The position numbers and the translations under genes are program-made. 64,000 nucleotides of DNA. Origin: Phytopseudomonas daroniae. Its GTDB lineage: Bacteria > Pseudomonadota > Gammaproteobacteria > Pseudomonadales > Pseudomonadaceae. Every line of letters begins with the position of its first letter. The stretch's first letter is position 1. The notes under the pieces are model-generated. The model saw only the letters and a program-made list of their open reading frames with translations, had not been told where the DNA came from and ran no database searches. The stretch covers positions 62,001-126,000 of the forward strand of contig NZ_QJUI01000003.1 of the NCBI RefSeq assembly GCF_004327285.1. Direction: 5' to 3'. Positions 20,287 to 29,712 of this stretch are shown one piece after another.

Positions 20287-20820
20287 TTACTGCTCGGCTT
20301 GCGCCGCTTTCAGGGTCTCATAGGCCGGAGCCGCGTAGATGCCCACTTCCACGGCCAGCTCAAGCACCCGTGGCAGGTCGGTTGTGTACACCAAGACCGC
20401 CTGCAGTTCGTCGTCCAGCGGTTCGCTGAAGTCGACCAGCACATAGCCCTGGGTTTCCTTGGACAGGCTGCTCAGCTGCACCTGGATGCGGTTCAGGGCC
20501 TTGAGCGGTTCGACCTTGTGCAACTGCTTGGCGGTGAGCACGAAGCTCACCTCGGCGCCGAAGGACGCAGTGATCTGGCTGAACAGCTCGTCATAGCTGT
20601 CGGCCTGGAACAGCACGGTATCCGGCAGGTTGCCGACCACCATCCATTCGCCCAGCGGGATGGGGAAGCTGTCGTCGTAGTTGATATCCGGGTTGGCCGC
20701 CAGAAAGGCAATCGGGTCGGCATAGGCCTGGGCGGCTTCGTCGGCGATACGGGTGATCTCGTCCTGCGGCAGGCAGCCCGAGCTGATTTTGCCGATGAGT
20801 TCTTCGAGCTGGGCGTGCAT
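20287..20820 (-). CDS. Conserved hypothetical protein, acidic, 177 residues
   Basis: Function not recognised. Start ATG 20820 (MHAQLEELIGKISSG) has AGGA 8 bases upstream; the frame extends 10 more codons without a site. The protein is acidic, mixed alpha/beta, with no membrane segment or signal peptide and no catalytic motif I can name. It stands alone between a REP-containing gap and a MITE-like element, with gluQ further upstream on the same strand. Confidence 0.75.
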   Translation of the reverse strand: MHAQLEELIGKISSGCLPQDEITRIADEAAQAYADPIAFLAANPDINYDDSFPIPLGEWMVVGNLPDTVLFQADSYDELFSQITASFGAEVSFVLTAKQLHKVEPLKALNRIQVQLSSLSKETQGYVLVDFSEPLDDELQAVLVYTTDLPRVLELAVEVGIYAAPAYETLKAAQAEQ

Positions 20821-20850
20821 GGTGGATTCCTGATCATGAATTGGGGGCAA

Positions 20851-21018
20851 CAGGCTGTGTGAAAACTACTGCGCTCGGTCATGCGGCGTTAAAAACCGGC
20901 TGGAATGCCAGCCCAGTCAAAATGCTCATTTACAACTCGTAAACTGCGCTTTTTCGCCGGTTTGCGGGGGCGCCTAGCCCTTGCCTGACCTTCGCTCGCT
21001 ACGTTTTCACACGGCCTG
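20851..21018. repeat. MITE-like intergenic element 2
   Basis: 168 bp with inverted ends CAGGCTGTGTGAAAAC (left) and its inverse with one mismatch (right). An inner AAACCGGC/GCCGGTTT pair encloses AATGCTCATTTAC and GTAAACTGCGC. GCAA directly flanks both sides (20847-20850 and 21019-21022), a possible target-site duplication. Internal sequence is shared with 8948-9094. No ORF. Confidence 0.75.
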
Positions 21019-21041
21019 GCAAGGCTGCCCGTTACCGGCGG

Positions 21042-21929
21042 TCAGCGCAACTGACTTTCCGCCAGGCTGCGTGTACGCGGAATGCGACTGGCATCCCAGC
21101 GACCTGCGCTCCAGAGCAGCAGCTCCTCGGCGCTGGCGTCCGCAAGCTCGCTCGGTGCCTCCTGGCCGAGTGCGCGCAGGGCGCGAAGCAGCAGCTGCGT
21201 GGCCTGATCGCCTGGCAGCGGTGGCGAGCGGTAAGACTTGCCTAGCTTGTGGCCATCAGGCTGGATAATCAGCGGGACGTGCAGATAGCGTGGCTGGGGC
21301 AGCCCGAGCAGTTCCTGCAGATAGAGCTGCCGTGGGGTCGAATCGAGCAGGTCGGCGCCGCGCACCACGTTGTTGATGCCTTGCCAGGCATCGTCCAGAA
21401 CGACGGCGAGCTGGTAGGCATACAAGCCATCACGACGGCAGATGACGAAATCGCCGACTTCCCGGCCCAGATGCTGGCTGTACTCGCCCTGTACCCGATC
21501 GGTGAAGCGGTAGGTCAGCTGTGGTACGCGCAGGCGGATAGCAGCATCATGGCGACCGTGTCCGGCATTGCCGCAGTAACCCGGATAGATACCGCCGCTG
21601 CCTTCCAGCTTTTTGCGCGAGCAGGTACAGGCGTAGGCCAGGCCCTGATCGAACAGGCGCTGCACCAATGCTTCGTAGTCGGCGTGGCGTTCACTCTGGC
21701 GTACCAGTTCGCCGTCCCAGTGCAGGCCATAGTTTTCCAAGGTCTGCAGAATCGCGCTCTGCGCTCCGGGGACTTCCCGGGGCGGGTCGAGATCTTCCAT
21801 GCGCAGTAGCCAGAGACCGCCAACGGAACGGGCATCAAGGTAGGAGGCGAGGGCGGCGACCAGCGAGCCAAAGTGCAGATAGCCACTGGGCGTAGGGGCG
21901 AAGCGACCGATGTAAGCGGAGCTGTGCAT
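21042..21929 (-). CDS. gluQ: Glutamyl-Q tRNA(Asp) synthetase GluQ
   Basis: Attaches glutamate to queuosine at position 34 of tRNA(Asp). 295 residues: a GluRS catalytic domain without the anticodon-binding domain. HIGH-type motif PTPSGYLHFGSL lies near the start, KMSKS-type KLGKS near residue 235, and a zinc cluster CTCSRKK...GYCG about 100-120. Start ATG 21929 (MHSSAYIGRFAPTP); upstream in-frame residues are not conserved. It follows dksA, the usual arrangement. Confidence 0.95.
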   Translation of the reverse strand: MHSSAYIGRFAPTPSGYLHFGSLVAALASYLDARSVGGLWLLRMEDLDPPREVPGAQSAILQTLENYGLHWDGELVRQSERHADYEALVQRLFDQGLAYACTCSRKKLEGSGGIYPGYCGNAGHGRHDAAIRLRVPQLTYRFTDRVQGEYSQHLGREVGDFVICRRDGLYAYQLAVVLDDAWQGINNVVRGADLLDSTPRQLYLQELLGLPQPRYLHVPLIIQPDGHKLGKSYRSPPLPGDQATQLLLRALRALGQEAPSELADASAEELLLWSAGRWDASRIPRTRSLAESQLR

Positions 21930-21949
21930 GCGGGCGGGTGTATATGAAG

Positions 21950-21980
21950 GGGAAACGAAACGGGGCGCCTGAGCGCCCCG
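21950..21980 (-). terminator. dksA transcription terminator
   Basis: CGGGGCGC and GCGCCCCG form a perfect 8-bp stem with a 4-base loop, followed on the minus strand by a T-rich stretch (GTTTCGTTT). It begins 5 bases after the dksA stop and precedes gluQ, so gluQ expression needs read-through or its own start. Confidence 0.75.
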
Positions 21981-21985
21981 TCCGC

Positions 21986-22429
21986 TCAGGAGCCGACCTG
22001 TTTTTCCTTGATTTCCGCCAGGGTCTTGCAGTCGATGCAAAGCGTGGCAGTGGGGCGGGCTTCCAGACGGCGGATGCCGATCTCGACGCCACAGGAGTCG
22101 CACCAGCCGTATTCTTCGTCTTCGATCAGTTGCAGGGTTTCGTCGATTTTCTTGATCAGCTTGCGCTCGCGATCACGGGCACGCAGCTCCAGGCTGAACT
22201 CTTCTTCCTGGCTGGCACGATCTGCCGGATCAGGGAAGTTGGCCGCCTCGTCCTGCATGTGGTGCACGGTACGATCGACTTCCTGCATCAGCTCCAGCTT
22301 CCATTTGTTCAGGATGCCGGTGAAGTGGGCGCGCATCGCCTCGCTCATGTATTCCTCGCCCTTGGTTTCCTTATAGGGTTCGAAGCCACGAATCAATTGG
22401 CCGTTTGTTGCTTTTGCTTTGATGGGCAT
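21986..22429 (-). CDS. dksA: RNA polymerase-binding transcription factor DksA
   Basis: 147-residue DksA that works with ppGpp on RNA polymerase in the stringent response. A coiled-coil (about 30-105) with acidic tip DPADRA is followed by a zinc finger with all four cysteines, C110, C113, C131 and C134, so it is the zinc-dependent paralogue. Divergent from the aminotransferase gene across a 332-base gap. Confidence 0.97.
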   Translation of the reverse strand: MPIKAKATNGQLIRGFEPYKETKGEEYMSEAMRAHFTGILNKWKLELMQEVDRTVHHMQDEAANFPDPADRASQEEEFSLELRARDRERKLIKKIDETLQLIEDEEYGWCDSCGVEIGIRRLEARPTATLCIDCKTLAEIKEKQVGS

Positions 22430-22761
22430 GGATGACCGCCTCTCACTCTCTCTAATCCACTGCGCAGGGAATGTGTCCGTTGCCGTTTACAATAACGGCC
22501 CTGCGACTGCAAGCGGGCGAACTTACCAGATCGACTCAAGCCGCGCCACTCCCGGATGTCGCGGTTGTGCGTCTTGGTTCGATAGAGCGTCCCCAGCGGC
22601 TTTGCAGAGGGCCTCATGGCCACGCCACGGACGCCGTACTATCTGCCGAACGGGCCTTTGCAATCGCAGTGTAAACACCTGTTTCAGTATCCTGTCGGCA
22701 GGGTATGACAGAGCCGGCCTGATAGAATTCCACCTTTAATAGGTTTCCCAAGGCATTTCCC
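22430..22761. other. 332-base divergent intergenic region, dksA/aminotransferase
   Basis: No convincing gene. It must hold the dksA promoter(s) on the minus strand and that of the aminotransferase on the plus strand. AT-rich patches occur near 22485-22495 and 22718-22740, but I cannot pair a -35 with a -10 at proper spacing. Confidence 0.4.
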
Positions 22762-23943
22762 ATGGCCCAGCTCTACAGCGCCCGCAGCCGCGCGATCGAA
22801 CCCTTCCACGTGATGGCACTGCTGGCTCGCGCCAACCAGTTGCAGGCCGAGGGCCATGACGTCATCCACCTGGAGATCGGCGAGCCGGACTTCACCACCG
22901 CAGCACCCATCGTCGCAGCCGGCCAGGCTGCGCTGGCCGCGGGGCACACCCGCTATACCGCGGCTCGCGGGCTACCGGCTCTGCGTGAGGCGATCGCCGC
23001 TTTCTATGCGCAACGCTACCGGCTAAGCATAGACCCACAGCGCATCCTCATCACGCCCGGCGGCTCCGGTGCGCTATTGCTGGCTGCCAGCTTGCTGGTC
23101 GATCCTGGCAAGCACTGGTTGCTGGCAGACCCTGGCTATCCCTGTAATCGACACTTCCTGCGTTTGGTAGAGGGCGCCGCACAACTGGTGCCGGTCGGCC
23201 CCGAGGAACGTTATCAACTGACCGCTCAGGCGGTGGCCGAGTGCTGGAACGCCGATAGCGTCGGTGCCTTGCTCGCCTCACCCGCCAACCCCACCGGCAC
23301 GATGCTGAGTGCGCAAGAGCTGGCGGCGTTATCCCAGGCCCTGAAAGCCCGCGGCGGGCATATGGTGGTCGATGAGATCTATCACGGCCTGACCTATGGC
23401 GTGGATGCCAGCAGCGTGTTGGAAGTAGATGATGACGCCTTCGTACTCAACAGCTTCTCCAAGTATTTCGGCATGACTGGCTGGCGCCTAGGCTGGCTGG
23501 TGGCGCCCGAAGGGGCGGTGAGCGATCTTGAAAAGCTGGCGCAGAACCTCTACATCAGCGCGCCGAGCATGGCCCAGCATGCGGCGCTGGCCTGTTTCGA
23601 GCCACAGACCCTGGCCATTCTCGAAGAACGCCGCGGCGCTTTCGCCGAGCGTCGGGACTTCCTGCTGCCCGCATTGCGCGAACTGGGTTTCGGCATTGCC
23701 GTGGAACCCCAGGGCGCCTTCTATCTGTATGCGGATATCCGTGCCTTCGGCGGCGATGCCTATGGCTTCTGCCAGCACTTCCTGGAAACCGAACATGTGG
23801 CCTTCACCCCGGGTCTGGACTTCGGGCGCCATCAGGCGGGGCACCACGTGCGCTTCGCCTACACGCAGAGCTTGCCGCGCCTGGAACAAGCAGTGGAGCG
23901 CATTGCCCGTGGCCTGAAGAGCTGGAGCGCCGATGCGATTTGA
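22762..23943 (+). CDS. Class I/II pyridoxal-phosphate aminotransferase
   Basis: 393 residues, fold type [11 protein letters not shown] near residue 38 and the PLP lysine K234 in [16 protein letters not shown] are clear; [10 protein letters not shown] contains the conserved Asn and the C terminus holds the substrate-binding Arg (VRFAYT). Substrate cannot be read from sequence; the family includes aspartate and valine-pyruvate type enzymes. It overlaps sfsA by 11 bases, so the two are co-transcribed. Confidence 0.9.
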   Translation: MAQLYSARSRAIEPFHVMALLARANQLQAEGHDVIHLEIGEPDFTTAAPIVAAGQAALAAGHTRYTAARGLPALREAIAAFYAQRYRLSIDPQRILITPGGSGALLLAASLLVDPGKHWLLADPGYPCNRHFLRLVEGAAQLVPVGPEERYQLTAQAVAECWNADSVGALLASPANPTGTMLSAQELAALSQALKARGGHMVVDEIYHGLTYGVDASSVLEVDDDAFVLNSFSKYFGMTGWRLGWLVAPEGAVSDLEKLAQNLYISAPSMAQHAALACFEPQTLAILEERRGAFAERRDFLLPALRELGFGIAVEPQGAFYLYADIRAFGGDAYGFCQHFLETEHVAFTPGLDFGRHQAGHHVRFAYTQSLPRLEQAVERIARGLKSWSADAI

Positions 23944-24643
23944 TCCGCCGCTCGAAGAAGGCCGCCTGCTGCGCCGTTACAAGCGCTTTCTCGCCGATAT
24001 CGAAACCGTAACTGGCGAGCTGCTGACCATCCACTGCCCGAACACCGGCTCGATGCTCAACTGCATGAGCGAGGGCTGCAGAGTCTGGTTCAGCCGCTCC
24101 AATGACCCCAAGCGCAAGCTGCCGGGCACCTGGGAGATCGGCGAAACGCCCCATGGTCGTCTGGCCTGCATCAACACCGGGCGAGCCAATAGCCTGGTCG
24201 AGGAAGCACTGCGCGCCGGCCTGATCCCCGAGCTCGCCGGCTTCAGCGCCTTGCGCCGCGAAGTGCCCTACGGCGTGGAGCGCAGCCGGGTGGATTTCTG
24301 CCTGGAATACCCGAGCGGCGTGGCCTTCGTCGAAGTGAAGAGCGTGACCCTGGGCTTCGCCGATAGCGCCGTGGCGGCATTTCCGGATGCGCGCACCGAG
24401 CGCGGTGCCAAGCATTTGCGCGAGCTTGCGGCCCTGTCGCGCAGCGGCGTGCGTGCCGTGCAGCTGTATTGCGTGAACCTGTCGGGCATCGAGGCGGTGC
24501 GGCCTGCCCGGGAAATCGACCCCGCCTACGCGGCGGCCTTGGTCGAGGCGGTGAGCGCTGGTGTGGAGGTACTGGCTTACGGCGTGGATATCTCCCCGCA
24601 GGGGATCGAGGTCATGCGACGTCTGGATGTGCTGCTGACGTAA
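23933..24643 (+). CDS. sfsA: DNA/RNA nuclease-fold protein SfsA
   Basis: 236-residue SfsA family protein (sugar fermentation stimulation protein). It has the N-terminal OB-like part and a PD-(D/E)XK-like core: [21 protein letters not shown] supplies the Asp...Glu-x-Lys pattern. In E. coli it was linked to maltose gene expression and DNA binding, but its role remains vague. Starts inside the end of the aminotransferase gene. Confidence 0.93.
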   Translation: MRFDPPLEEGRLLRRYKRFLADIETVTGELLTIHCPNTGSMLNCMSEGCRVWFSRSNDPKRKLPGTWEIGETPHGRLACINTGRANSLVEEALRAGLIPELAGFSALRREVPYGVERSRVDFCLEYPSGVAFVEVKSVTLGFADSAVAAFPDARTERGAKHLRELAALSRSGVRAVQLYCVNLSGIEAVRPAREIDPAYAAALVEAVSAGVEVLAYGVDISPQGIEVMRRLDVLLT

Positions 24644-24662
24644 GACTGCTGCCGGGTTTTGA

Positions 24663-24980
24663 CTACAGATCGACCCAGATTCCGTCACTCGCCTCTCGGC
24701 TGTCGATGACCTGCAGGGCATCGCCTTCGCAAGGGCCGGCCACGCACTCGCCGGACTCGATCAGAAACAGCGCGCCATGCCGGGCACATTGAATCAGGCT
24801 GGCGCTGGGGTCGAGAAACTGGTCAGCCTGCCATTCCAGTGGCACGCCACGATGTGGGCAGCGATTGCGGTACACGAACACCTCACCATCCTTGCGAACG
24901 GCGAACAATTGCGTACCTCCAACGGAAAAGCCCCGGCTTTGAGCTTCTGGAAGCTCATCCGGGGCGCATAGACGAATCAT
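24663..24980 (-). CDS. Rieske [2Fe-2S] ferredoxin-like protein
   Basis: 105 residues, a single Rieske domain. Ligands C41 and H43 (CPHRG) and C65 and H68 (CARHG) are all present. No membrane anchor or signal peptide, so it is a cytosolic electron carrier or small-subunit type. No oxygenase partner gene is nearby. It lies downstream of the ruined heme receptor on the same strand. Confidence 0.9.
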   Translation of the reverse strand: MIRLCAPDELPEAQSRGFSVGGTQLFAVRKDGEVFVYRNRCPHRGVPLEWQADQFLDPSASLIQCARHGALFLIESGECVAGPCEGDALQVIDSREASDGIWVDL

Positions 24981-25058
24981 CGAAGTCTCCAGGCCTGAGC
25001 GGGGGATTATCCCGTATCGGCCTGGCGATGGAAGAGGGGGCGCGTCCTTGCGCGAAAT

Positions 25059-25603
25059 CTAGAACTGCCAGGAAGCGGACACGCGGAAATTGCGTCCGGC
25101 TTCGCTGTAGTAATCCTCTGGTTGGCTCAAGGTGTCGATGGACACTGCGTTCCAGTACTTCTTGTCGAGCAGGTTGAACGGGCCGGCCTGCAACTTCACA
25201 CCATCGAGCGCTACGGGTTGCCAGTAGCCGGTGAGGTCGAGCACACCGTAGCCGGGTGCCTTGAAGTCGGTGTCGGACTCTACCTTGTGCCAAATGCCTT
25301 GCCGTCGGCTAGCAGGTCATCAGCGTCCGCAGTTGCAGGGCGCCGCCAAGAGCTCCGGAGCCTATCTGGCTGGAGTTCGCGCCGCGCGATACGTCGATAG
25401 CCGAAAGGCTGTTGAAGTCGATCGAGTCGAGCCCGCCCGATACGCCCCGTACCGCATCGTTCAACTACGGCATCCGTCGACGTCGTGGTGGGGAGGGGTT
25501 GTTCGATCGCTGTATCGACGACGTTCGTGCTGTCGAGTTCGGTAGTCGTGTTGCCGATGCTCTGGGCCATGGCCAGAGAGGGGCTCAGAAGCAGCAGCGC
25601 CAT
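25059..25603 (-). pseudogene. phuR: Remnant of TonB-dependent heme receptor PhuR
   Basis: Three pieces of one receptor survive in shifting frames: a signal peptide ending LLLSPSLAMAQS with a short mature start (from 25603); a plug fragment with SIDFNSLSAIDVSRGANSSQ and GSGALGGALQLRT in another frame; and the intact last 60-75 residues, including FNLLDKKYWNA and ending FRVSASWQF. Most of the plug and nearly all of the barrel are deleted; about 545 bases remain of an expected 2.2 kb or more. Position divergent from phuSTUVW is that of phuR in P. aeruginosa. Confidence 0.88.
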
Positions 25604-25693
25604 CCATGGTCGCAGGGGAAAGGGAGGTATGCTCTCCGCGCAGTGGCTCTTGATGGCCTGATTGGCGGAGCGGACGTTAAATTACTTTATTTG

Positions 25694-25712
25694 GTTAATG
25701 CAAATCATTATC
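25694..25712. promoter_or_regulatory. Fur box between phuR remnant and phuS
   Basis: 19 bases matching the Fur consensus (GATAATGATAATCATTATC) at 16 positions, including the entire right half AATCATTATC. It lies 131 bases before phuS and 91 before the receptor remnant, so iron-dependent repression of both directions is expected. The site is still intact although the receptor is broken. Confidence 0.85.
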
Positions 25713-25842
25713 ACTGATATTGGGTTTTTATTCTCATTGGTTTAATCTCGTCAGTCTTGGTGCGTTGCGTTCTCAACCCCTCTGAGGGCTGACGTTTGTC
25801 CCTGCCACTCGCTACGCCAGGCCGTGATCCTGAAGGAATAGC

Positions 25843-26913
25843 ATGATGTCCGATCCTCTTTCCGCTCGTGCTCCGAGCCCCTTGTACTTGAGCTGGCAAG
25901 TGCTGCGCGGCGAGCAGCCGCACCTGCGTGCCCGCGATGCCGCAGCGCAGTTGGGCGTCAGTGAGGCCGAGCTGACCGCCAGCCGTCTGGGCGTGGACAC
26001 TGTGCGCCTGCGTCCGGAGTGGGCGGCGCTATTACCGGCGCTCGGCGAGCTCGGGCATGTCATGGCCCTGACCCGCAACGAGTCCTGCGTGCACGAGCGC
26101 AAGGGCGTTTACCGCGATGTGACGGTGACCGCCAATGGCCAGATGGGCCTGGTGGTCTCGGCGGATATCGACCTGCGTCTGTTTCTCGGTGGCTGGGCCA
26201 GCGTGTTCGCTGTCGAGGAGCAGAGCCCGCGTGGGGTGATGCGTAGCTTCCAGGTTTTCGACTTTCAGGGTGTGGCGGTGCACAAGGTGTACCTCACCGA
26301 GCAGAGCGAGCTGGCGGCCTGGGAACCCTTGGTTGCACGCTTCCGTGACGCGCAGCAGAGCGCTGAGCTGGAGCTGAAACCCCAGCCGCAGCCGACGGTG
26401 CAGCGTGCGGACGAACAGATCGATGCCAGCGCCCTGCGCGTTGGTTGGTCGACGCTCAAGGATACCCACCATTTCTTCGCCTTGCTGAAGACCCACGGTG
26501 CAACCCGCACCCAGGCGCTGCGCCTGGCAGGCAGCGAGTGGGCCGAGGCGCTGGCGCCCGGCGCCTTGCCTGGGCTGTTCGAGCGCGCTGCAACTGCCGA
26601 GGTGCCGATCATGGTGTTCGTTGGCAACCGGCACTGCATCCAGATCCACACCGGCCCGGTGAGCAACCTGCGCTGGATGGATACCTGGTTCAACGTACTG
26701 GATCCGCAGTTCAACCTGCACCTCAAGGCCAACGACATCCATGAGCTGTGGCGGGTGCGCAAGCCGAGCAGCGACGGTGTGATCACCAGTTGGGAAGCCT
26801 TCGATGCCCAGGGCGAGCTGATCCTGCAGCTGTTCGGTGCGCGCAAGCCTGGCGTGCCTGAACGCGAGGACTGGCGTCGCCTGGCAGAGGAAACGCCGGC
26901 CCTGCAAGCCTGA
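25843..26913 (+). CDS. phuS: Cytoplasmic heme-binding / heme-trafficking protein PhuS
   Basis: 356 residues, two repeated HemS/ChuX domains. The heme-ligand region is KDTHHFFALL with H209 and H210, the same numbers as in P. aeruginosa PhuS. The protein delivers heme to heme oxygenase. AAGGA precedes the start; two adjacent ATGs (25843 and 25846) are possible. First gene of the phuSTUVW unit, downstream of the Fur box. Confidence 0.94.
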   Translation: MMSDPLSARAPSPLYLSWQVLRGEQPHLRARDAAAQLGVSEAELTASRLGVDTVRLRPEWAALLPALGELGHVMALTRNESCVHERKGVYRDVTVTANGQMGLVVSADIDLRLFLGGWASVFAVEEQSPRGVMRSFQVFDFQGVAVHKVYLTEQSELAAWEPLVARFRDAQQSAELELKPQPQPTVQRADEQIDASALRVGWSTLKDTHHFFALLKTHGATRTQALRLAGSEWAEALAPGALPGLFERAATAEVPIMVFVGNRHCIQIHTGPVSNLRWMDTWFNVLDPQFNLHLKANDIHELWRVRKPSSDGVITSWEAFDAQGELILQLFGARKPGVPEREDWRRLAEETPALQA

Positions 26914-27014
26914 AAGCACGTGCAACCGCCTTGTCTGCGGCTACACTGCCAGCCTTGGCCACTGATGCCTTGTGGTGGCCCTGATACGAATCCCGTTTTT
27001 CTGGAGCCTGATCC

Positions 27015-27902
27015 ATGACCCGCCCCATCGCCGTATTCGCCCTGTTCGCCAGCCTGTTGTCGCCGCTGGTGGCGAGTGCCGAAAACCTTCCCCAGCGCTG
27101 GGTCAGCGCCGGCGGCTCGCTCAGCGAGTGGGTCGTGGAACTGGGTGGTGAAGGCAGGCTGGTCGGCGTCGACACCACCAGCCTGCACCCGGCATCCCTG
27201 CAGAAATTGCCGAGCGTGGGCTACCAGCGCCAGTTGGCCGCCGAGGGCATCCTTGCCCTGCGTCCCGAGGTGCTGCTCGGCACCGAGGAGATGGGCCCAC
27301 CGCCCGTACTGGCGCAACTGGCGGCGGCAGGCGTGAAGGTCGAAGCCCTGTCGGCTGATGCCGATCTGCAGGTATTGCACGGCAATCTGCAGCGTATCGG
27401 TGCACTGCTGGGCGACGAGGCGCGTGCCGAAAGCGTATTCGCCGCATACCAGGCACGGCTGAGCGAGCAGGCCGACTGGGTCGCCAAGGCGCAGGCCGAT
27501 ACCCAGGCGCCGACCGTGTTGCTGCTGCTCGGTCACGCCGGCAGCAGTCCCATGGCGGGCGGGCAGGACACTGCCGCAGCCTGGGTCATCGAGCACGCTG
27601 GCGGCAAGAACCTGACGACCCACAATGGCTACAAGGCGCTGTCCACCGAGGCCTTGCTGGCGCTGGATCCCGAGGTGGTGATTTTCGCCGACCGCCGCCT
27701 GAGTGGCGACGAGGCCAGGCAGGCGCTGCTCAAGCAGAACCCGGCGCTGGCCTCGACCAAGGCCGGTCGGGCAGGGCGCCTGGTGGCAATCGACCCGACC
27801 TTGCTGGTCGGCGGTCTCGGCCCGCGCATTCCCGCTGGCCTCGCCGAGCTTTCAGCGGCCTTCTATCCGGGCCGTACACCGCTCACCCCCGCGACCCCAT
27901 GA
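27015..27902 (+). CDS. phuT: Heme ABC transporter periplasmic binding protein PhuT
   Basis: 295 residues with a Sec signal peptide (to about residue 22, ASAEN) and a class III (cluster A-II, BtuF-like) binding-protein fold: PQRWVSAGGSLSEWVVELG, then LVGVDTTS and LRPEVLLGTEEMGPP. It captures heme in the periplasm for PhuUV. GGAG lies 8 bases before the ATG. Overlaps phuU by 4 bases. Confidence 0.93.
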   Translation: MTRPIAVFALFASLLSPLVASAENLPQRWVSAGGSLSEWVVELGGEGRLVGVDTTSLHPASLQKLPSVGYQRQLAAEGILALRPEVLLGTEEMGPPPVLAQLAAAGVKVEALSADADLQVLHGNLQRIGALLGDEARAESVFAAYQARLSEQADWVAKAQADTQAPTVLLLLGHAGSSPMAGGQDTAAAWVIEHAGGKNLTTHNGYKALSTEALLALDPEVVIFADRRLSGDEARQALLKQNPALASTKAGRAGRLVAIDPTLLVGGLGPRIPAGLAELSAAFYPGRTPLTPATP

Positions 27903-28936
27903 GGCCGGTGATCAGCCCGCGCTCACTGTTTATCGCACTGGGCCTGCTGCTCGCGCTTGCGTTGTGGCTATCCCTGGCGCTGGGGCCCGTCAGCCTGGCG
28001 TTGGGCGACACGCTGCGGGCCGCGTTACGCCTGGCGGGTTTGCCACTGGACAGTGAAGGTCTGCAGCAGGCCGAGCTGATTCTCGGCCAGATCCGCATGC
28101 CGCGCACGTTGCTGGGCCTTGCCGTCGGGGCGGTGCTGGCGCTGTGTGGCGTGGCGATGCAGGGGCTGTTTCGCAACCCGTTGGCTGATCCCGGCCTGGT
28201 CGGGGTGTCCAGCGGTGCGGCGCTCGGCGCGGCTATCGCCATCGTCGGTGGCGCGGCGTTGGGCGGTATTCCCGAGCTGTTCGCGCCCTATCTGCTGTCG
28301 CTGTGCGCCTTTCTTGGCGGGCTGGTGGTCACCGCGCTGGTCTACCGCCTGGGTCGGCGCAATGGCCAGACCAGCGTGACCACCATGTTGCTCGCCGGGA
28401 TCGCCCTCAATGCCCTGGCGTTCGCCTGCATCGGCCTGTTCACCTACCTGGCCGACGATGCCACCTTGCGCACCCTGACCTTCTGGAACCTCGGCAGCCT
28501 CAACGGCGCCAGCTACGCGCGGCTGTGGCCCCTGCTGCTGGTGACCCTCGCCGTGGCGCTGTGGTTGCCGCGCCGAGCCCAGGCGCTGAATGCCTTGCTG
28601 CTGGGTGAGTCCGAGGCGCGCCATCTGGGCTTCGCGGTCGAGCGGCTGAAGCGCGAACTGGTGTTCTGCACGGCGCTGGGCGTCGGCGCGGCCGTGGCGG
28701 CGGCCGGGATGATCGGTTTCATCGGTCTGGTGGTGCCGCATCTGGTACGTCTGCTGGTCGGCCCTGATCACCGCGTGCTGCTACCGGCCTCGGCGTTGGC
28801 CGGGGCCAGCCTGTTGCTCCTGGCGGATTTGTTCGCCCGGCTGATTCTGTCGCCGGCCGAGCTGCCCATCGGCATCGTCACCGCATTGATCGGCGCACCG
28901 TTCTTTCTTTATCTGCTGCTGCGGGGGCGCACCTGA
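27899..28936 (+). CDS. phuU: Heme ABC transporter permease PhuU
   Basis: 345-residue FecCD/BtuC-type permease with about ten membrane segments. Typical blocks include [40 protein letters not shown] and [16 protein letters not shown], the last being the coupling region to the ATPase. Start overlaps phuT by 4 bases and the stop shares one base with phuV. Confidence 0.94.
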   Translation: MRPVISPRSLFIALGLLLALALWLSLALGPVSLALGDTLRAALRLAGLPLDSEGLQQAELILGQIRMPRTLLGLAVGAVLALCGVAMQGLFRNPLADPGLVGVSSGAALGAAIAIVGGAALGGIPELFAPYLLSLCAFLGGLVVTALVYRLGRRNGQTSVTTMLLAGIALNALAFACIGLFTYLADDATLRTLTFWNLGSLNGASYARLWPLLLVTLAVALWLPRRAQALNALLLGESEARHLGFAVERLKRELVFCTALGVGAAVAAAGMIGFIGLVVPHLVRLLVGPDHRVLLPASALAGASLLLLADLFARLILSPAELPIGIVTALIGAPFFLYLLLRGRT

Positions 28937-29703
28937 TGCTCAGTGCACACGAGCTGTCGATCCTGCGCGGCGACAAGCAGGTGCTGGCCGATATCGATCT
29001 GCAGTTGCAGCCCGGCGAGGTGCTGGGTGTGCTCGGCCCGAACGGTGCCGGCAAGAGTACCCTGCTCGGTGCCCTGTGCGGCGAGTTGGCGGCAGCAACG
29101 GGCGAGGTATCGCTTGGCAATCGTCCACTGAGTGATTGGCATGGCGTGGAACGCGCCCGGCGCCTGGCGGTGCTGCCACAGAGTTCGTCGCTGAGCTTCG
29201 GCTTTGCGGTTCGCGATGTGGTGGTCATGGGGCGCATGCCACACGACACCGGTCGGGATCGTGATGCGCAGATCGTCCGCGAGGCGCTGCAAGCCGCCGA
29301 CGCCGAGCACCTGGCCGAACGCAGCTACCTGGAGTTGTCCGGCGGCGAGCGCCAGCGCGTGCATCTGGCGCGGGTGCTGGCGCAGTTGTGGCCGGGCGGC
29401 GCCGAGCAGACGCTGCTGCTCGACGAACCGACCTCCATGCTCGACCCCCTGCATCAACACACCACGCTGCAGGCCGTGCGCCGCTTTGCCGAACAAGGCG
29501 CGGCGGTGATGGTGATCCTCCATGACCTGAACCTGGCCGCGCGTTATTGCGACCGCCTGCTGTTACTCAACGACGGGCGAACCCATGCCATCGGCCTGCC
29601 CGCCGAAGTGCTGCGTGCCGAGCCGCTACAGGCCGTGTTCGGCCTCGAGGTGCTGGTGCAACGGCATCCAGAACGCGGGCATCCGCTTATCGTCGCCCGT
29701 TAA
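28936..29703 (+). CDS. phuV: Heme ABC transporter ATP-binding protein PhuV
   Basis: 255 residues. Walker A is GPNGAGKST (about 32-40), the signature [19 protein letters not shown], Walker [12 protein letters not shown], and the switch histidine is in [11 protein letters not shown]. HmuV/PhuV type by length and by the direct overlap with the permease gene. Energises heme import through PhuU. Confidence 0.94.
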   Translation: MLSAHELSILRGDKQVLADIDLQLQPGEVLGVLGPNGAGKSTLLGALCGELAAATGEVSLGNRPLSDWHGVERARRLAVLPQSSSLSFGFAVRDVVVMGRMPHDTGRDRDAQIVREALQAADAEHLAERSYLELSGGERQRVHLARVLAQLWPGGAEQTLLLDEPTSMLDPLHQHTTLQAVRRFAEQGAAVMVILHDLNLAARYCDRLLLLNDGRTHAIGLPAEVLRAEPLQAVFGLEVLVQRHPERGHPLIVAR

Positions 29704-29712
29704 GGAGCCAGC

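Noticed and set aside
22393..22623. 76-codon frame on the minus strand before dksA
   Set aside because: No ribosome site, low-complexity Arg/Ser composition, and it covers the expected dksA promoter region.
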